A stretch of 58,372 bases of DNA from Cytobacillus eiseniae (GCF_017874625.1 NZ_JAGIKZ010000022.1:1-58372); one strand, 5' to 3'. Counted from the first letter of the stretch, positions 28,936-39,090 are shown. Program-made: numbers and translations. Notes: generated from the sequence alone by a model not told the origin.

Positions 28936-30138
28936 ATGAAGATATTTATTGTACTCGCACTGATTTTCCTCTTACTCATTTTGTGGCTCTCCTTTGATTT
29001 TTCCTTTGGTCGGAAAAGACAAATAAAGGGCTTAAAGCCTCTAAACTCCCCATTACGAGAGAGTCATATGGACATGTTTACGAAGGGTCCTGAATTATTT
29101 GAAGAGTATTTCTCAGAGTTACAAAAGGCCAAGCACCATATTCATATTCAATTTTATATCGTAAAAGATGATAAGATTAGTCAAAAGTTTTTCTCCATCT
29201 TAAAAGCAAAGGCAGTAGAAGGCATCGAAGTCCGCCTTCTCCTTGATCGGATGGGGAGCTTTCCTATTAAGAAAAAATTAAGGAATGAGTTGAAAAGTCA
29301 CGGAATCGAATTCTCCTTTTCTAATAAAATAAAGCTGCCTTTTCTCTTTTATTCACTGCAAGCAAGAAATCACCGAAAAGTAACAGTCATTGATGGAAAA
29401 GTAGGATATGTAGGCGGATTCAATATCGGAAAAGAGTATGTGAATCAAGATAAAAAACTAAACCCATGGCGTGATTACCATTTAAAAATTACGGGTGAGG
29501 GAGTTGCCGATCTTCAGAGGGAATTTCTCTCAGACTGGGCGTATGAACTTGGCAACGATTTATTAGCGAATATGGACTATTTCCCATTGCTAGCCAAAGG
29601 AAAAGTACAGCATAAACTCGTTCCTTCTAAAGGAGCCTATTTAGAAGAAACCTTTTCAGCACTCATCCATCAGGCAAAGTCAAGCATCTTTATTGGCACA
29701 CCCTATTTTATCCCAAGCCCCCAATTAGTAAATGACTTAAGCAAGGCTATGAACAGAGGGGTCACTCTGACTATTCTTGTTCCAAAGATAACAGATCATC
29801 TTCTTGTAAAGGAGGCTTCTTATCCATATTTACGAAAGCTGCTCAAAAACGGCGCCCATGTGTATGAGTTTCTGAATGGTTTTTATCATGCGAAAACAAT
29901 GATTATTGACGATGAGATTTGTGATATTGGTACAGCTAATTTTGATCGACGAAGTTTATTTATCAATTATGAGATGAACTGTTATATTTTTGATCACTCT
30001 TTTATAAAAGAGGTCCTAGATGTCATTCAACTTGATCTTCAAAACTCCATGCCTTTAACATTAGAAGCATTAAATAAACCTGATCCACAGCGAACGGTGA
30101 AAGAATGGATTGCTAGGTGGTTTGTACCGTTATTATAA
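28936..30138 (+). CDS. ywjE: Cardiolipin synthase-like phospholipase D protein (YwjE)
   Basis: A 400-residue member of the phospholipase D superfamily. An N-terminal membrane anchor (IFIVLALIFLLLILWLSF) is followed by two HKD motifs, HRKVTVIDG and HAKTMIIDD, the latter followed by GTANFDRRS. This is the arrangement of cardiolipin synthases, and the position next to fadF and argS matches B. subtilis ywjE (clsB). It has only one N-terminal helix and no NUDIX part. GGGGAGAAG precedes the ATG. It is divergent from fadF. A palindromic repeat cluster begins seven bases after the stop codon. Confidence 0.92.
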   Translation: MKIFIVLALIFLLLILWLSFDFSFGRKRQIKGLKPLNSPLRESHMDMFTKGPELFEEYFSELQKAKHHIHIQFYIVKDDKISQKFFSILKAKAVEGIEVRLLLDRMGSFPIKKKLRNELKSHGIEFSFSNKIKLPFLFYSLQARNHRKVTVIDGKVGYVGGFNIGKEYVNQDKKLNPWRDYHLKITGEGVADLQREFLSDWAYELGNDLLANMDYFPLLAKGKVQHKLVPSKGAYLEETFSALIHQAKSSIFIGTPYFIPSPQLVNDLSKAMNRGVTLTILVPKITDHLLVKEASYPYLRKLLKNGAHVYEFLNGFYHAKTMIIDDEICDIGTANFDRRSLFINYEMNCYIFDHSFIKEVLDVIQLDLQNSMPLTLEALNKPDPQRTVKEWIARWFVPLL

Positions 30139-30144
30139 TGAAAA

Positions 30145-30327
30145 GGACATATGTTCCGCTATTTGCAACAATCATTGTACTTTCACATTATTATTGGACA
30201 TACGTTCCGTTATTTGTCTGAAAGTATGTTATTTCCCCCTATTTATTAGCAAATAACGGACTCAGTGTCCGCAAACTCACCAAAATAGCATAATTTATGT
30301 TAATAACGGACTCAATGTCCGCAAAAA
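30145..30327. repeat. Cluster of four GGACA...TCCGTTATTTG units
   Basis: Two units in one orientation (GGACATATGTTCCGCTATTTG at 30145, GGACATACGTTCCGTTATTTG at 30196; each cited shortened) and two inverted (AATAACGGACTCAGTGTCCG near 30252, AATAACGGACTCAATGTCCG near 30303). Together they can fold into a cruciform or long RNA hairpin. The overall plan (TAA-CGGA-spacer-TCCG) resembles the GCGGA-palindrome family but the sequence is distinct. Confidence 0.75.
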
Positions 30328-30341
30328 AGTGTAAAAAAGAA

Positions 30342-30361
30342 ACGCATGGATCCATGCGTTC
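30342..30361. terminator. Bidirectional hairpin between ywjE and argS
   Basis: AACGCATGGATCCATGCGTT is a perfect 20-bp palindrome with A-rich sequence before it and CTTTGTTT after it. It lies between two convergent genes and probably acts as a terminator for ywjE and perhaps for argS. Confidence 0.6.
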
Positions 30362-30465
30362 TTTGTTTGCTTTATTTGTGATTTTGAATGTTTTTATACA
30401 TTATTGAACCTATTTACTGTCCCATGAATTCGTTTCTAAATGACTTTTGGGATAGCCCATTGTAT

Positions 30466-32136
30466 TTACATTTTTTCTGGTGCAGAAACCCCAATCAATG
30501 CTAGTGCATTTTTTAAAGAAATCTGAACGGATTTGATTAGCGCAAGACGTGCTTTTGTTCGTTCAGGTTGCTCTGCGTCTAATACTTTCTCCGCATTGTA
30601 GAAGCTATGGAACGTTGATGCCAATTCAAAAATATAATTCGTGATTCTGTGTGGCAATCGCTTCGTGGCTGCTTCACCGACTGCTTGTGGGAATTCACCT
30701 AATTTCTTAAGGACATCCATTTCCTTTTCAGAAGAAATGAGTGTGAAATCAGCATTGCTGTCAACCGTTAACCCCTGTTCTTCTCCTTGACGTAAAATGC
30801 TTGAAATACGCGCATGTGCATATTGCGCATAATAGACTGGATTTTCATTTGATTGGGAAACAGCTAAATCTAAATCAAAATCCATATGAGTGTCTGCACT
30901 TCGCATTGCGAAGAAATAACGTGTGGCATCAAGACCAACTTCTTCCACAAGATCACGCATGGTCACTGCTTTTCCTGTACGTTTGCTCATTTTCATTTTC
31001 TCGCCATTTTTATACAAGTGAACGAGCTGAATGATTTCTACTTCTAATGCTTCCCGGTTATAGCCGAGTGCTTGGATTGCTGCTTTCATACGAGGGATGT
31101 AGCCGTGATGGTCTGCGCCCCAAATATTAATCAACTGCTCAAATCCACGCTCAAGCTTATCTTTATGGTAAGCAATATCTGGTGTTAAATATGTGTAAGA
31201 TCCGTCATTTTTAATTAAAACACGGTCTTTATCATCTCCAAAGGTTGTTGAACGGAACCATGTTGCGCCTTCTTCTTCATAGATATGGCCATTCTCCTTT
31301 AAAGTAGCTAATGCCGTATCAATTTTTCCATTTTTATAAAGAGAGGTTTCTGAGTACCAAACATCGAATGGCACACGGAATTCTTCTAAATCTGTTTTCA
31401 GCTTCGCCATTTCTACCTTTAATCCATATTCACGGAAAAAGTCAAAACGCTCCTGTTCATCGATATGGACATATTTATCTCCATATTCATCAGCAAGTTT
31501 CTTTCCAATGCCAATAATATCTGCGCCATGGTAGCCGTCTTGCGGCATTTCCTTTTCCAGCCCTAGTGCTTGGAAGTAACGTGCTTCAACTGAGAAAGCT
31601 AAATTATTAATCTGATTTCCCGCATCATTAATATAATATTCACGGGACACCTCATAGCCTGCCTTCGCAAGGATGTTGCTTAACGTATCTCCTACTGCTG
31701 CGCCACGAGCATGCCCAAGATGAAGGTCACCAGTTGGATTAGCAGACACAAACTCCACTTGAACTTTCTGGTTGCCGCCAATATTCGTTTCTCCGTAGCG
31801 ATCCCCTGCTTCAAGAATCGTTGGAATCAAATTCGATAGATAGCTGTTATCCATATGGAAATTAATAAATCCAGGTCCTGCTATTTCGATTTTTTTAATT
31901 GATGCTTTGGAAGTGTCTATATTTTCTAGTAATGCTTCTGCAATTTGTCTTGGTGCTTTCTTCGCCACACGAGCAAGCTGCATCGCCATATTTGTTGAGT
32001 AATCTCCATGCGCCTTTTCCTTTGGTATTTCCAGAATAACGGCAGGAATCTGTTCTTCTGCAGCTAAATTCACCTTTAGAACAGCATCTTTAATTTCTTG
32101 TTTTAGTTTTAGTTGCATTTGTTCTACACTATTCAT
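30466..32136 (-). CDS. argS: Arginyl-tRNA synthetase
   Basis: A 556-residue class I synthetase that charges tRNA-Arg. The N-terminal additional domain (1-110) is followed by the HIGH-type motif HLGHARG at 139-145. The KMSKS-type loop is KMSKRTG, and the C-terminal anticodon-binding DALR domain ends [16 protein letters not shown] lies upstream of the ATG. Its ATG overlaps the last base of the ywiB stop codon, so the two genes are translationally coupled. Confidence 0.97.
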   Translation of the reverse strand: MNSVEQMQLKLKQEIKDAVLKVNLAAEEQIPAVILEIPKEKAHGDYSTNMAMQLARVAKKAPRQIAEALLENIDTSKASIKKIEIAGPGFINFHMDNSYLSNLIPTILEAGDRYGETNIGGNQKVQVEFVSANPTGDLHLGHARGAAVGDTLSNILAKAGYEVSREYYINDAGNQINNLAFSVEARYFQALGLEKEMPQDGYHGADIIGIGKKLADEYGDKYVHIDEQERFDFFREYGLKVEMAKLKTDLEEFRVPFDVWYSETSLYKNGKIDTALATLKENGHIYEEEGATWFRSTTFGDDKDRVLIKNDGSYTYLTPDIAYHKDKLERGFEQLINIWGADHHGYIPRMKAAIQALGYNREALEVEIIQLVHLYKNGEKMKMSKRTGKAVTMRDLVEEVGLDATRYFFAMRSADTHMDFDLDLAVSQSNENPVYYAQYAHARISSILRQGEEQGLTVDSNADFTLISSEKEMDVLKKLGEFPQAVGEAATKRLPHRITNYIFELASTFHSFYNAEKVLDAEQPERTKARLALIKSVQISLKNALALIGVSAPEKM

Positions 32137-32588
32137 TATTCTTCCTCCTCCTTAAACGTAATCGATAAATGGTATGTACCAGCATGTGCACCTTGCATCG
32201 TTAATTCATATAAAAGATCGATTGAACCCATGTTAGTTTGTTCATCAAATAGATGGACAAATCTTTTTGTTAACGTGTGCGTTTCAAACACGCCATATGG
32301 TGTGTGATAGCTTCCACGAAGCCTTTTATTTATTTGAAAGGGCAGTCTCATCTTTACTGCTCCACTGCGTAAAATGAGTCCATCTTGATCTGACACTTTT
32401 ATAATTGTCTTAACCGTGCCCTCTTCCATTTCCTCATTGTATTGGAGATAAACTGCATTTTCTTTTTTATAGTATTGTCCAAAAGCAGTAAGCTCAAAAG
32501 TTTCCTTTTCGCTTTCATTACTAATATCTGTTTTTACCTTTATCTTCACAGGCACTTGCTCCACTACTAAACCACACATCCTTTTCAT
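32136..32588 (-). CDS. ywiB: DUF1934 family beta-barrel protein YwiB
   Basis: A protein of up to 150 residues matching YwiB, which sits next to argS across bacilli. It is predicted to be a calycin-like beta-barrel (repeated strands such as [35 protein letters not shown]). The cellular role is unknown. The start is uncertain: the ATG at 32588 has no Shine-Dalgarno, and a GTG about eight codons later would agree better with the length of homologues. The stop overlaps argS. Confidence 0.85.
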   Translation of the reverse strand: MKRMCGLVVEQVPVKIKVKTDISNESEKETFELTAFGQYYKKENAVYLQYNEEMEEGTVKTIIKVSDQDGLILRSGAVKMRLPFQINKRLRGSYHTPYGVFETHTLTKRFVHLFDEQTNMGSIDLLYELTMQGAHAGTYHLSITFKEEEE

Positions 32589-32642
32589 TACATTATAGTG
32601 GAAAACGATAATCGGTGCTAGCTTGCCTATGGCTGTAAATCG

Positions 32643-32672
32643 AAAAAACGGAGACAGCGGGTCTCCGTTTCT
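32643..32672 (-). terminator. Terminator of speB
   Basis: ACGGAGAC / GTCTCCGT hairpin followed by TTTTTTCG on the minus strand. It lies beyond the repeat that follows speB, so the repeat is part of the speB transcript. Confidence 0.8.
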
Positions 32673-32706
32673 CTTGAAAAGTCAAAAGGGTGATTTTGAA
32701 TCATTG

Positions 32707-32883
32707 AATGACCAAGGCGCTTCCGCTTTTCTTTGTCTAGCTACAGCGCCTATCGCCTACCAAACTTCAGTTCTCCTCCCTACGATAAGTCAACATCGGT
32801 TCGCTAACGCAAACCGTGTTTCCTTTATCTCAGTCGAAGACCTTCCAGTTTGTACGGCGATGACCAAGGCGCTTCCGCTTTTC
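32707..32883. repeat. GCGCC-type dispersed repeat, copy 3 (abuts speB), with flanking direct repeats
   Basis: The shorter copy: CAGCGCCTATCGCC, CGCAAACCGTGTTTCCTTTA and CCTTCCAGTTTGTACG link it to the copies around tal-fbaA. GACCAAGGCGCTTCCGCTTT stands at both edges (near 32709 and 32860). The right edge ends exactly at the speB stop codon (32884-32886). The region has no gene. Confidence 0.8.
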
Positions 32884-33756
32884 TTACTTTATCCAACCAA
32901 GGATCATTTCGCGAATGAGTTTGCTTGCAGTATTGGCTGTTTGTTCAGAAGGGTCATAGATTGGCGCTACTTCTACGAGGTCTGCCCCTACTACTTTGAT
33001 TTCTGAACGTGCGATTTCATGAATAGAAGCTAGAAGTTCCTTAGAAGTAATCCCGCCAGCATCGACTGTACCTGTCCCTGGTGCATGTGCAGGATCAAGG
33101 ACATCAATATCGATTGTGACATAGACAGGGCGACCTGCGAGCTTTGGCAATACTTCTTTTAATGGTTCAAGTACCTCAAACTTTGAAATATGCATGCCTA
33201 CTTCTTTCGCCCATTGAAATTCTTCCTTCATGCCAGAACGAATGCCGAAAGAATAGACATTTTGTGCACCAATTAATTCTGCTACTTTGCGGATCGGAGT
33301 GGAGTGAGATAATGGCTCCCCTTCGTAATTCTCACGCAAATCTGTGTGCGCATCCATATGAATAATTGCAAGATCTGGATACTTTTTATACATCGCCTTC
33401 ATGACTGGCCATGAGACTAAATGCTCGCCGCCCATTCCTAATGGGAATTTATCCGCTGCTAAAAGCTGATCCACAAATTCTTCAATAATATCAAGACTTT
33501 TCTGTGGATTCCCAAAAGGAAGCGGAATATCTCCTGCGTCGAAATATTTCACTTCTTCTAATTCCCGGTCTAAATATGCACTATACTCTTCCAGACCAAT
33601 GGATACTTCACGAATACGAGCAGGTCCGAAACGAGAACCGGGGCGATAGCTAACCGTCCAATCCATTGGCATTCCATATAGTACAGCTTCACTTTCTTCG
33701 TAATTCGGATGGCTTTTTATAAAAACATTCCCTGAGTATGCTTCATCAAAACGCAT
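32884..33756 (-). CDS. speB: Agmatinase
   Basis: A 290-residue ureohydrolase that converts agmatine to putrescine and urea. The manganese ligands are in GGEHLVS, MDAHTDLR and IDIDVLDPAHAPGTGT. Both length and sequence closely match Bacillus SpeB. The start MRFDEAY at 33756 lies nine bases after GAGGG; an ATG three codons upstream is less likely. It follows speE in the transcription direction, and the two are separated by a 40-bp tandem repeat array. Confidence 0.97.
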   Translation of the reverse strand: MRFDEAYSGNVFIKSHPNYEESEAVLYGMPMDWTVSYRPGSRFGPARIREVSIGLEEYSAYLDRELEEVKYFDAGDIPLPFGNPQKSLDIIEEFVDQLLAADKFPLGMGGEHLVSWPVMKAMYKKYPDLAIIHMDAHTDLRENYEGEPLSHSTPIRKVAELIGAQNVYSFGIRSGMKEEFQWAKEVGMHISKFEVLEPLKEVLPKLAGRPVYVTIDIDVLDPAHAPGTGTVDAGGITSKELLASIHEIARSEIKVVGADLVEVAPIYDPSEQTANTASKLIREMILGWIK

Positions 33757-33835
33757 GTCTGTCATCCCTCGTTCATGTATATTTTCAGGCGGGTCATTCC
33801 TGGTTTTTCTATTTAACTTGAGTTTTTTGCGATAT

Positions 33836-34273
33836 CCTAGATTTATTTGCGATATTCGGACTTTTTTTGCAAATTCCTATGTTTATTTGCGAAAATCGAG
33901 CTTTTTTTGCAAATGCCTACGTTTATTTACGATATTCAATCTTTTTTTGCAAATGCCAATGTTTATTTGCGATATTCTAATTTTATTTGCGAATTCCTAT
34001 GTTTATTTGCGAAACTCAATCTTTTTTGCAAACTCCTACGTTTATTTGCGAAAATCGAGCTTTTTTTGCAAATGCCTACGTTTATTTGCGATATTCAATC
34101 TTTTTTTGCAAATACCTATGTTTATTTGCGATATTCTAATTTTATTTGCGAATTCCTATGTTTATTTACGAAAATCGAACTTCTTTTGCAAATTCCTATG
34201 TTTATTTGCGAAACTCGAGCTTTTTTTGCAAATGCCTACGTTTATTTGCGAAATCCGGTCTTTTTTTGCAATC
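33836..34273. repeat. 40-bp tandem repeat array between speE and speB
   Basis: About eleven units of roughly 40 bases: TTTATTTGCGAAAATCGAGC then TTTTTTTGCAAATGCCTACG, with variants. A higher-order pattern is visible (the TATTCTAATTTTATTTGCGA variant recurs 160 bases later). The array stops two bases before the speE stop codon. Since 40 is not a multiple of 3 and the units contain few stops, two long overlapping plus-strand reading frames appear; they are artefacts of the repeat. Confidence 0.9.
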
Positions 34274-34274
34274 T

Positions 34275-35105
34275 TTATTTCAACAGGTCTTGTACAAATT
34301 TTGGCAAGACAAATGCAGCTTTATGAAGTTCTTTCGTATAATACTTCGTTTCAATTTCATGGAAGCGTTCTTCAGTTACTGCTAGTGGGTCATACTTTTT
34401 TGATCCAATTGTGAATGCCCATAAGCCGCTTGGGTATGTAGGAATATTGGCCACATAAAGATTTGTAATTGGGAAAATTTCCTTTACGTCTTTTTGGACA
34501 TTTCGAATTAAATCTGCTTTGAACCAAGGGTTATCTGATTGGGCAACAAAAATGCCGTCTTCCTTCAATGCTTTCGAAATTCCAGCATAAAAGCCTTTTG
34601 TAAACAGGTTGACAGCAGGGCCAACTGGCTCGGTCGAGTCTACTAGAATGACATCGTATTCATTTTCACTTTCAGCAATATGCATGAAACCGTCTCCAAC
34701 TTGTACATCGACACGTGGATCATCAAGCATGCCAGCAATCTCTGGCAAATACTCTTTTGAGTACTCGATTACTTTTCCATCAATATCAACAAGTGTCGCT
34801 TTTTTCACGCTTGGATGTTTTAAAACCTCACGAATGACACCGCCATCTCCACCTCCAACAACAAGAACGTTCTCAGGATTTGGGTGCGTAAATAACGGAA
34901 CATGTGCCACCATTTCGTGGTAGACAAATTCATCCTTCACAGAAGTCATAACCATGCCATCAAGTAAAAGCATATTGCCCCATTCTTCTGTTTCAACCAT
35001 CTCTAGCATTTGAAAATCTGTTTGCTCTGTATGTAAAGTGCGTTTTACCTTCATTGTAATTCCGAAGTTTTCAGTCTGTTTCTCAGTAAACCATAATCCC
35101 ATCAT
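34275..35105 (-). CDS. speE: Spermidine synthase
   Basis: A 276-residue aminopropyltransferase that makes spermidine from putrescine and decarboxylated S-adenosylmethionine. The cofactor site [18 protein letters not shown] (shortened), the catalytic Asp region [10 protein letters not shown] and the Tyr/Asp residues of the putrescine pocket are present. Full length. AAGGG lies before the first of two adjacent ATGs. With speB it completes putrescine-to-spermidine synthesis. Confidence 0.97.
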   Translation of the reverse strand: MMGLWFTEKQTENFGITMKVKRTLHTEQTDFQMLEMVETEEWGNMLLLDGMVMTSVKDEFVYHEMVAHVPLFTHPNPENVLVVGGGDGGVIREVLKHPSVKKATLVDIDGKVIEYSKEYLPEIAGMLDDPRVDVQVGDGFMHIAESENEYDVILVDSTEPVGPAVNLFTKGFYAGISKALKEDGIFVAQSDNPWFKADLIRNVQKDVKEIFPITNLYVANIPTYPSGLWAFTIGSKKYDPLAVTEERFHEIETKYYTKELHKAAFVLPKFVQDLLK

Positions 35106-35270
35106 TGCTCATCCCTTCTATATTTAAAAATTACATCTATTTAAAGTAACTCTCATCTCTTATTATTCATGTTTTCTTATCGTACCCTAACTTGAAAATT
35201 ACAAACATGAGAAAAAGTATAGATGAATCTAGCAAAAAAGCAAGAAAAAATTACATCTGTTTCATAAAAA

Positions 35271-35301
35271 TGTTTAAAATCTCTTTATTTTTTCAATACT
35301 A
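35271..35301 (+). promoter_or_regulatory. Candidate forespore (sigma-F/sigma-G type) promoter of pbpG
   Basis: TGTTTA, 18 bases, AATACTA approximates the sigma-G pattern TGAATA-N17/18-CATACTA. B. subtilis pbpG is expressed in the forespore, so this is plausible. The -35 match is poor. Confidence 0.3.
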
Positions 35302-35363
35302 GATAATAGCGTTTTTTAGGCAAGTATTAGTTAAAGCTTTGCCAAAAAGGGGGGAACACATAG

Positions 35364-37427
35364 ATGGAGATCGTAACAAATCAGCGATTTAGAAAGGCAG
35401 GCAAGTATTTCCGGGCATTCATTATTATTGGCTTAATTGGGTTCGGGCTAGCCGTGCTTATTGGTGCAGGGGTTTTGCTCTATGCAAAAATTCTTGGGCC
35501 TCCCCCGCTTACTGTCCCCCAGTCCACCCTATTCTACTCGAATGATGGGACCGTCATTGGCGAAAGCCATAATGGACAAAAACGGTATTGGGTTGAGCTT
35601 GATCAAATTAGTCCTGATTTAATTGATGCTACGATTGCCATTGAAGATCGAAAGTTTTATTCCCACCACGGGTTTGATTATAAGCGGATTGTCGGTGCAT
35701 TGATTGCTGATATTAAAGCAATGGCAAAGGTACAAGGTGCAAGTACGATCAGTCAGCAATATGCCAGGAATTTATTCCTCGCACATGAAAAAACGTGGAA
35801 ACGAAAATTATTAGAAGCTTTCTATACGATTCGTCTAGAAATGAATTATTCGAAGGAAGAGATTTTAGAAGGCTATTTAAATACGATTTATTATGGACAT
35901 GGTGCTTACGGAGCGGAAGCAGCCAGTCAATACTTTTTCGGGAAGCATGCAGGTGAGCTAACACTTAGTGAAGCCGCAATGCTGGCAGGCATCCCTAAGG
36001 GAGCGAGTATTTATTCACCATTCAAGTCAATGGAAAATGCGAAAAGAAGACAAAAATTGATTTTACACACAATGACTACGAGCAAGATTATTGATAAAAA
36101 AGAGGCGGCTGATGCCTATAATGAAGAGCTCACATACAATGGGAAGCATCTCCATACTCGTACAAAGTCTGCTCCTTATTTTCAGGATGCCGTTCGCCAT
36201 ATATTGAAAACCGAATTAAATATCGATGACCGAGTCATTGAACTAGGTGGATTGAGAGTCTATACGACGATTGATTTAAAACAGCAGGAAGTTGCTGAAA
36301 AAACGGTTGAACGATATATTTCTGAGGAATCAGATATTCAAGTTGGGCTTGTCGCAATGAATCCGAAAAACGGACATGTAATGGCAATGGTTGGTGGGAA
36401 GAATTATGAAGAAAGTCCATTCAATCGAGCGGTTCAAGCGGTACGTCAGCCAGGGTCAACGATGAAGCCCCTCCTCTATTATGCAGCATTAGAAAAGGGC
36501 TTTACCCCTTCAACTGTGATGCGCAGTGAGCAAACAACGTTTCATTTTGAAGAAAACCGCCCAGACTATACACCGAAAAACTTTAATAGTCAATATGCCA
36601 ACGGAGAGATCACGATGGCACAGGCACTTGCCTTATCAGATAACATCTTTGCAGTAAAAACACATTTATTTTTAGGGGAAGATACACTAGTAAATACAGC
36701 CAAGAAATTTGGCATCACTTCAAAAATGACGAATGTCCCTTCCTTAGCTCTAGGCACTTCTGGTGTGAGAGTCATCGAAATGGCAAATGCCTATAGCATT
36801 CTTGCCAATGGCGGAAAAAAGGTGACCCCGACCATGGTTACACGTGTAGAGAATTATCAAGGGGATGTTATTTACGAACAAAAAAACGAGACCATTCCTA
36901 TCTTAAAGCCAGAGCTTGCCTATGTAATGACACAAATGATGACGGGAATGTTTGATCCGAAGTTAAATGGCTATACGAGTGTGACAGGAAGTACAGTGGC
37001 CAATCAGATGACACGTACCTACGCAGGAAAATCAGGCACAACAGACACGGATAGCTGGATGGTTGGCTATTCTCCCCAACTCGTCTCCGCTGTTTGGACT
37101 GGATACGATAAAGGAAAAACGATTACATTGTCTGCAGATAAAGCCTATGCAAAAAATATTTGGGTTCGCTTTATGGAGGACACATTAAAAGGGACACCAG
37201 CTAAGAGCTTTCTTGCACCTAAAGGGACGATTGGTGTTTATGTCAATCCCGAAAACGGAAAGCTCGCTACTGAGAACTGTCCAGTCAAACGGTTTACCTA
37301 CTTTGTAGCAGGAACGGAACCAACAGAATACTGTACAGAGCATTTATTACATGATGAAAAGGTCCCTGATAAAACGGAAAGGGCTCCAAAAAAGCCATGG
37401 TACAAAAAGTTATTCGACTGGTCTTAA
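35364..37427 (+). CDS. pbpG: Class A penicillin-binding protein (PbpG/PBP2d-like)
   Basis: A 687-residue bifunctional murein synthase. A short cytoplasmic N-terminus and one membrane helix (FIIIGLIGFGLAVLIGAGVLLY, shortened) are followed by a family 51 glycosyltransferase (IEDRKFYSHHGFD, GASTISQQYARN) and a transpeptidase with the active-site STMK (RQPGSTMKPLL), SDN (ALSDNIF) and KSGT (AGKSGTTD). B. subtilis PbpG, in the same place after speE, is a forespore enzyme for spore wall synthesis; the same role is inferred. GGGGGGAAC precedes the ATG. No C-terminal PASTA or fibronectin repeats. Confidence 0.94.
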   Translation: MEIVTNQRFRKAGKYFRAFIIIGLIGFGLAVLIGAGVLLYAKILGPPPLTVPQSTLFYSNDGTVIGESHNGQKRYWVELDQISPDLIDATIAIEDRKFYSHHGFDYKRIVGALIADIKAMAKVQGASTISQQYARNLFLAHEKTWKRKLLEAFYTIRLEMNYSKEEILEGYLNTIYYGHGAYGAEAASQYFFGKHAGELTLSEAAMLAGIPKGASIYSPFKSMENAKRRQKLILHTMTTSKIIDKKEAADAYNEELTYNGKHLHTRTKSAPYFQDAVRHILKTELNIDDRVIELGGLRVYTTIDLKQQEVAEKTVERYISEESDIQVGLVAMNPKNGHVMAMVGGKNYEESPFNRAVQAVRQPGSTMKPLLYYAALEKGFTPSTVMRSEQTTFHFEENRPDYTPKNFNSQYANGEITMAQALALSDNIFAVKTHLFLGEDTLVNTAKKFGITSKMTNVPSLALGTSGVRVIEMANAYSILANGGKKVTPTMVTRVENYQGDVIYEQKNETIPILKPELAYVMTQMMTGMFDPKLNGYTSVTGSTVANQMTRTYAGKSGTTDTDSWMVGYSPQLVSAVWTGYDKGKTITLSADKAYAKNIWVRFMEDTLKGTPAKSFLAPKGTIGVYVNPENGKLATENCPVKRFTYFVAGTEPTEYCTEHLLHDEKVPDKTERAPKKPWYKKLFDWS

Positions 37428-37490
37428 TGGATTTCCAAATAAGAAGAATGACACGAAGTTCTTAGAAAAAAAACTGCCTAGAAAGTGAAA

Positions 37491-37520
37491 AACCTCGGGA
37501 ACTCCTCCCCGAGGTTTTTC
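37491..37520. terminator. Bidirectional terminator, pbpG / ywhD
   Basis: AACCTCGGG / CCCCGAGGTT hairpin with A-run on one side and TTTTT on the other. It serves pbpG on the plus strand and can serve ywhD on the minus strand. Confidence 0.88.
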
Positions 37521-37648
37521 GTGTCCTAGTTTTACACAGTGTATTCACACTGTTAAATAGTTTACTTTATTTTATAGAGTTTGGGCAAGTAGTTAAAAAT
37601 TTTAGTCGGTAAACTGTCACAATTTCGACAAAAATCATACGAATATGA

Positions 37649-38161
37649 TTAATCGGCTTGCAAATCTGTTTTTAATTGCTTATCCGAATGTTCCCACATG
37701 TCAAGATTATGATTCTTAAGGAAATCAGCGAGGATTTTTTTTGATTTATCATCCATATGATCGACAATAATATGCTTCTTAATCGATTTATCCAACCGGT
37801 TCACATGCTCTGGCAATAATTTATACCCTCTGCGAATTTCTCTATCTACCGTCATTTCACAAGCAGTCACACCCGCATAGTATGGACCTTCTACTTTTCG
37901 ATCAACTGTCACCCAAATGAGCCAATAAGGCTTCCCATTAGGCACCTCTTCTTTGCTCTTTAAAAATTTGATCCCTTTTTCCACTGGACTGCGTGCATGC
38001 ATAGCTCCTACTTCAATCGTTGCCTCACCAGCATCGACATCAATAATGACTGGAGATACGTGATCTAACGTTAATGAGCCAGAGCCAAATCCTCCATGCC
38101 CATCTGTTGGATCATTCTTAATAATATTAAAGCCGATATCCTTCTTCTTTTTTTCTTCCAT
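37649..38161 (-). CDS. ywhD: YwhD family protein
   Basis: A 170-residue soluble protein matching YwhD by position (between pbpG and ywhC) and by features such as a Lys-rich N-terminus followed by GFNIIKNDPTDGHGGFG and VTVDRKVEGPYYAGVTACEM (shortened). No catalytic motif is recognised, and the function is unknown. AGGAGG precedes the ATG. It follows ywhC by 61 bases on the same strand. Confidence 0.9.
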   Translation of the reverse strand: MEEKKKKDIGFNIIKNDPTDGHGGFGSGSLTLDHVSPVIIDVDAGEATIEVGAMHARSPVEKGIKFLKSKEEVPNGKPYWLIWVTVDRKVEGPYYAGVTACEMTVDREIRRGYKLLPEHVNRLDKSIKKHIIVDHMDDKSKKILADFLKNHNLDMWEHSDKQLKTDLQAD

Positions 38162-38222
38162 GGGAATCCTCCTAATCTGAGTTCAAAATGAATAATATCT
38201 ACTAGCTTATAACCAGTTAATT

Positions 38223-38879
38223 TTAGATAAACAATCGATAAAAGAAATCTCCAAGTCCATCCGTTAATACAGGCAAAATCGTACGAAAGATGGGCTGGAT
38301 TGTATATTGATCAAGTGGTGTAATCACAAGGATTAAAAAAATCACTGATCCATATGCTTCAAATTGAGTGAGCTTAGGGCGCACATGAGCTGGAACGAGG
38401 TCTTCAATAATCCGAAATCCATCCAATGGGGGAAACGGAAGCAAATTGAAAACAAACAACATAAGATTAAGTGGAATAAAAATATTAAAAAATTCCGGTA
38501 CAAACATTGGCAGTCCTTCAGCTACGCCCATTCCGAGCATCGCATACCAAATGATAAATCCTAGTATCGCCAACAAAAGATTGCTGATCGGTCCTGCGAT
38601 CGAAACAAGAATCCCCGCTAGCCTTGGATTCTTAAAGAAATAGCGATTAACTGGTACCGGCCGCGCCCAGCCAAAGCCAGCAATAAAAATGAGAATCGTA
38701 CCGATAGGGTCTAAATGATGAATTGGATTGAGCGTCAATCTTCCTTGCTTTTGTGCGGTTGAATCACCAAATTTATATGCTACATACGCATGGGCAAATT
38801 CATGAATGGTAAAAGCAATCATCAGCGTAATTGCCACATATGGAATTTCCTTAAGTGAAAAGGCCAAAAATTGTTCCAA
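38223..38879 (-). CDS. ywhC: Site-2-type membrane metalloprotease (M50 family, YwhC)
   Basis: A 218-residue integral membrane protein with about six hydrophobic segments. The zinc motif HEFAH lies in an early helix (IHEFAHAYVAYKFGD) and the second ligand region is NLLPFPPLDGFRI. It has no PDZ domain, as in the small rhomboid-like S2P branch. The substrate is unknown. Translation starts at TTG (38879), eight bases after AAGGGG. Confidence 0.92.
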   Translation of the reverse strand: MEQFLAFSLKEIPYVAITLMIAFTIHEFAHAYVAYKFGDSTAQKQGRLTLNPIHHLDPIGTILIFIAGFGWARPVPVNRYFFKNPRLAGILVSIAGPISNLLLAILGFIIWYAMLGMGVAEGLPMFVPEFFNIFIPLNLMLFVFNLLPFPPLDGFRIIEDLVPAHVRPKLTQFEAYGSVIFLILVITPLDQYTIQPIFRTILPVLTDGLGDFFYRLFI

Positions 38880-39090
38880 GCATCCAACCCCTTTTCCGTC
38901 CGGATCCTAAAACCTTACATAAGAATCCTTCTATACATTTATTTTCGAATTATACAAAAGTATACACGACTTTGTGAATAAAGTGAAAAAGGATGCAAAT
39001 GACGTGTACTTGCATCTTTTATTAAAATATGAAAAACTACAAATGAAATGGAATCAAGCAAAATGAAACGGAAGAGAGAGGCGAATTCTA

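Noticed and set aside
33836..34273. CRISPR array
   Set aside because: Units are contiguous with no unique spacers, and no cas genes are in the window. The same applies to the 52-bp array at the right end.
33755..34414. Long overlapping plus-strand reading frames (219 and 159 codons) with repeated Phe/Leu/Cys motifs
   Set aside because: They arise from the 40-bp tandem repeat, which has few stop codons. They continue antisense into speE, lack a ribosome binding site, and appear in two frames at once because 40 is not a multiple of 3.
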